This document shows positions 6,393-6,600 of a stretch of 6,600 nt of DNA, piece after piece. Made by a program: the position numbers and the translations under genes. The notes below the pieces were generated by a model that ran no database searches, had not been told where the DNA came from, and saw nothing but the letters and a program-made list of their open reading frames with translations. Each line of letters opens with the position of its first letter. Position 1 is the first letter of the stretch. The stretch lies in contig JAGWZT010000115.1 in assembly GCA_018971925.1 (NCBI GenBank), forward strand, positions 1 to 6,600, in the 5' to 3' direction. The stretch comes from Lysobacteraceae bacterium. GTDB lineage: Bacteria; Pseudomonadota; Gammaproteobacteria; Xanthomonadales; Rhodanobacteraceae.

Positions 6393-6600
6393 GTTACCCA
6401 CTCCGCATTGGTGAGACACCCGGTGCCTTGGCCTGGTGCGGCCACTGACCGTTGCTTCATCGCCAAGCGCGATGTGCGACGCGGGGCCCCCTCCAGACTC
6501 CAGCATTTCGCATGAATCGTCGTTCACAGCCGCCGCGGACCAGCCGCATTCGGCATGCCGTCGAGCATACTCACCTGCCCGCAAATACCACCAATGAAAA
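6393..6600 (-). other. Upstream leader/promoter region of the receptor, no firm gene
   Basis: These 208 bases lie between the receptor ATG and the window edge. The receptor frame stays open to 6584, but the translated extension is polar, lacks a signal sequence and has no recognisable domain, so it is read as non-coding. No -35/-10 pair scores well by eye: TATGCT (6569-6564) resembles a -10, but the only TTG-like -35 is 19 bases away and poor. Either the promoter lies here unrecognised, for instance for an alternative sigma factor, or it lies beyond the window. Confidence 0.4.
6401..6404 (-). promoter_or_regulatory. Ribosome binding site of the TonB-dependent receptor
   Basis: The minus strand reads GGAG, then eight bases (TGGGTAAC), then ATG. 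This supports the internal ATG at 6392 over in-frame starts further upstream, which would bury the signal peptide. Confidence 0.7.

Noticed and set aside
4596..6515. 639-codon plus-strand open frame antisense to the receptor 5' half
   Set aside because: Low-complexity Val/Arg/Gly-rich translation with no domain, signal peptide or Shine-Dalgarno. It is explained by the codon bias of the receptor gene opposite.
6524..6568. 14-codon minus-strand ORF (MLDGMPNAAGPRRL) after an AGGTGA-like sequence, as a leader or precursor peptide
   Set aside because: The spacing to the ATG is too short, there is no Tyr and no leader/core pattern, and an ORF this short is expected by chance.
6393..6584. 64-residue N-terminal extension of the receptor
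   Set aside because: It would place the signal peptide internally and has no domain; the ATG at 6392 has a Shine-Dalgarno and is followed directly by the signal sequence.

Overview
The window looks like chromosomal DNA of a high-GC Gram-negative bacterium, probably a gammaproteobacterium of the Xanthomonadales (Rhodanobacter/Dyella/Lysobacter-like). The Gram-negative call rests on an outer-membrane TonB-dependent receptor with a C-terminal Phe signal and on a lipobox-bearing murein amidase. The order-level guess rests on GC content, the Oar-type receptor and its pairing with a TPR-sulfotransferase; it is an inference, not a match to a named genome.

All four supported genes lie on the minus strand, so transcription runs from high to low coordinates. 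In that order: (1) 6393-6600, an upstream leader with no convincing gene; (2) 6392-3258, a complete 1044-residue Oar-like TonB-dependent receptor with signal peptide, carboxypeptidase-regulatory-like domain, plug and barrel; (3) 3237-3211, a strong intrinsic terminator; (4) 3168-1540, a cytoplasmic TPR-sulfotransferase; (5) 1529-744, an AmiD-like lipoprotein N-acetylmuramoyl-L-alanine amidase only 10 bases downstream, its Shine-Dalgarno touching the sulfotransferase stop codon; (6) 743-603, a 141-base gap with a possible weak promoter; (7) 602 to the window edge, a secreted GDSL/SGNH esterase whose C-terminus is cut off.

The products act in different places. The receptor sits in the outer membrane, the sulfotransferase uses PAPS in the cytoplasm, the amidase is predicted to be anchored in the outer membrane facing the periplasm, and the esterase is exported at least to the periplasm. 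The receptor and sulfotransferase may handle and modify a shared substrate; no precursor peptide or PAPS-synthesis gene is visible to prove this. The two hydrolases fit envelope turnover. I see no insertion sequence, integrase, CRISPR array, tRNA or rRNA. The long plus-strand open frames are shadows of the minus-strand genes.
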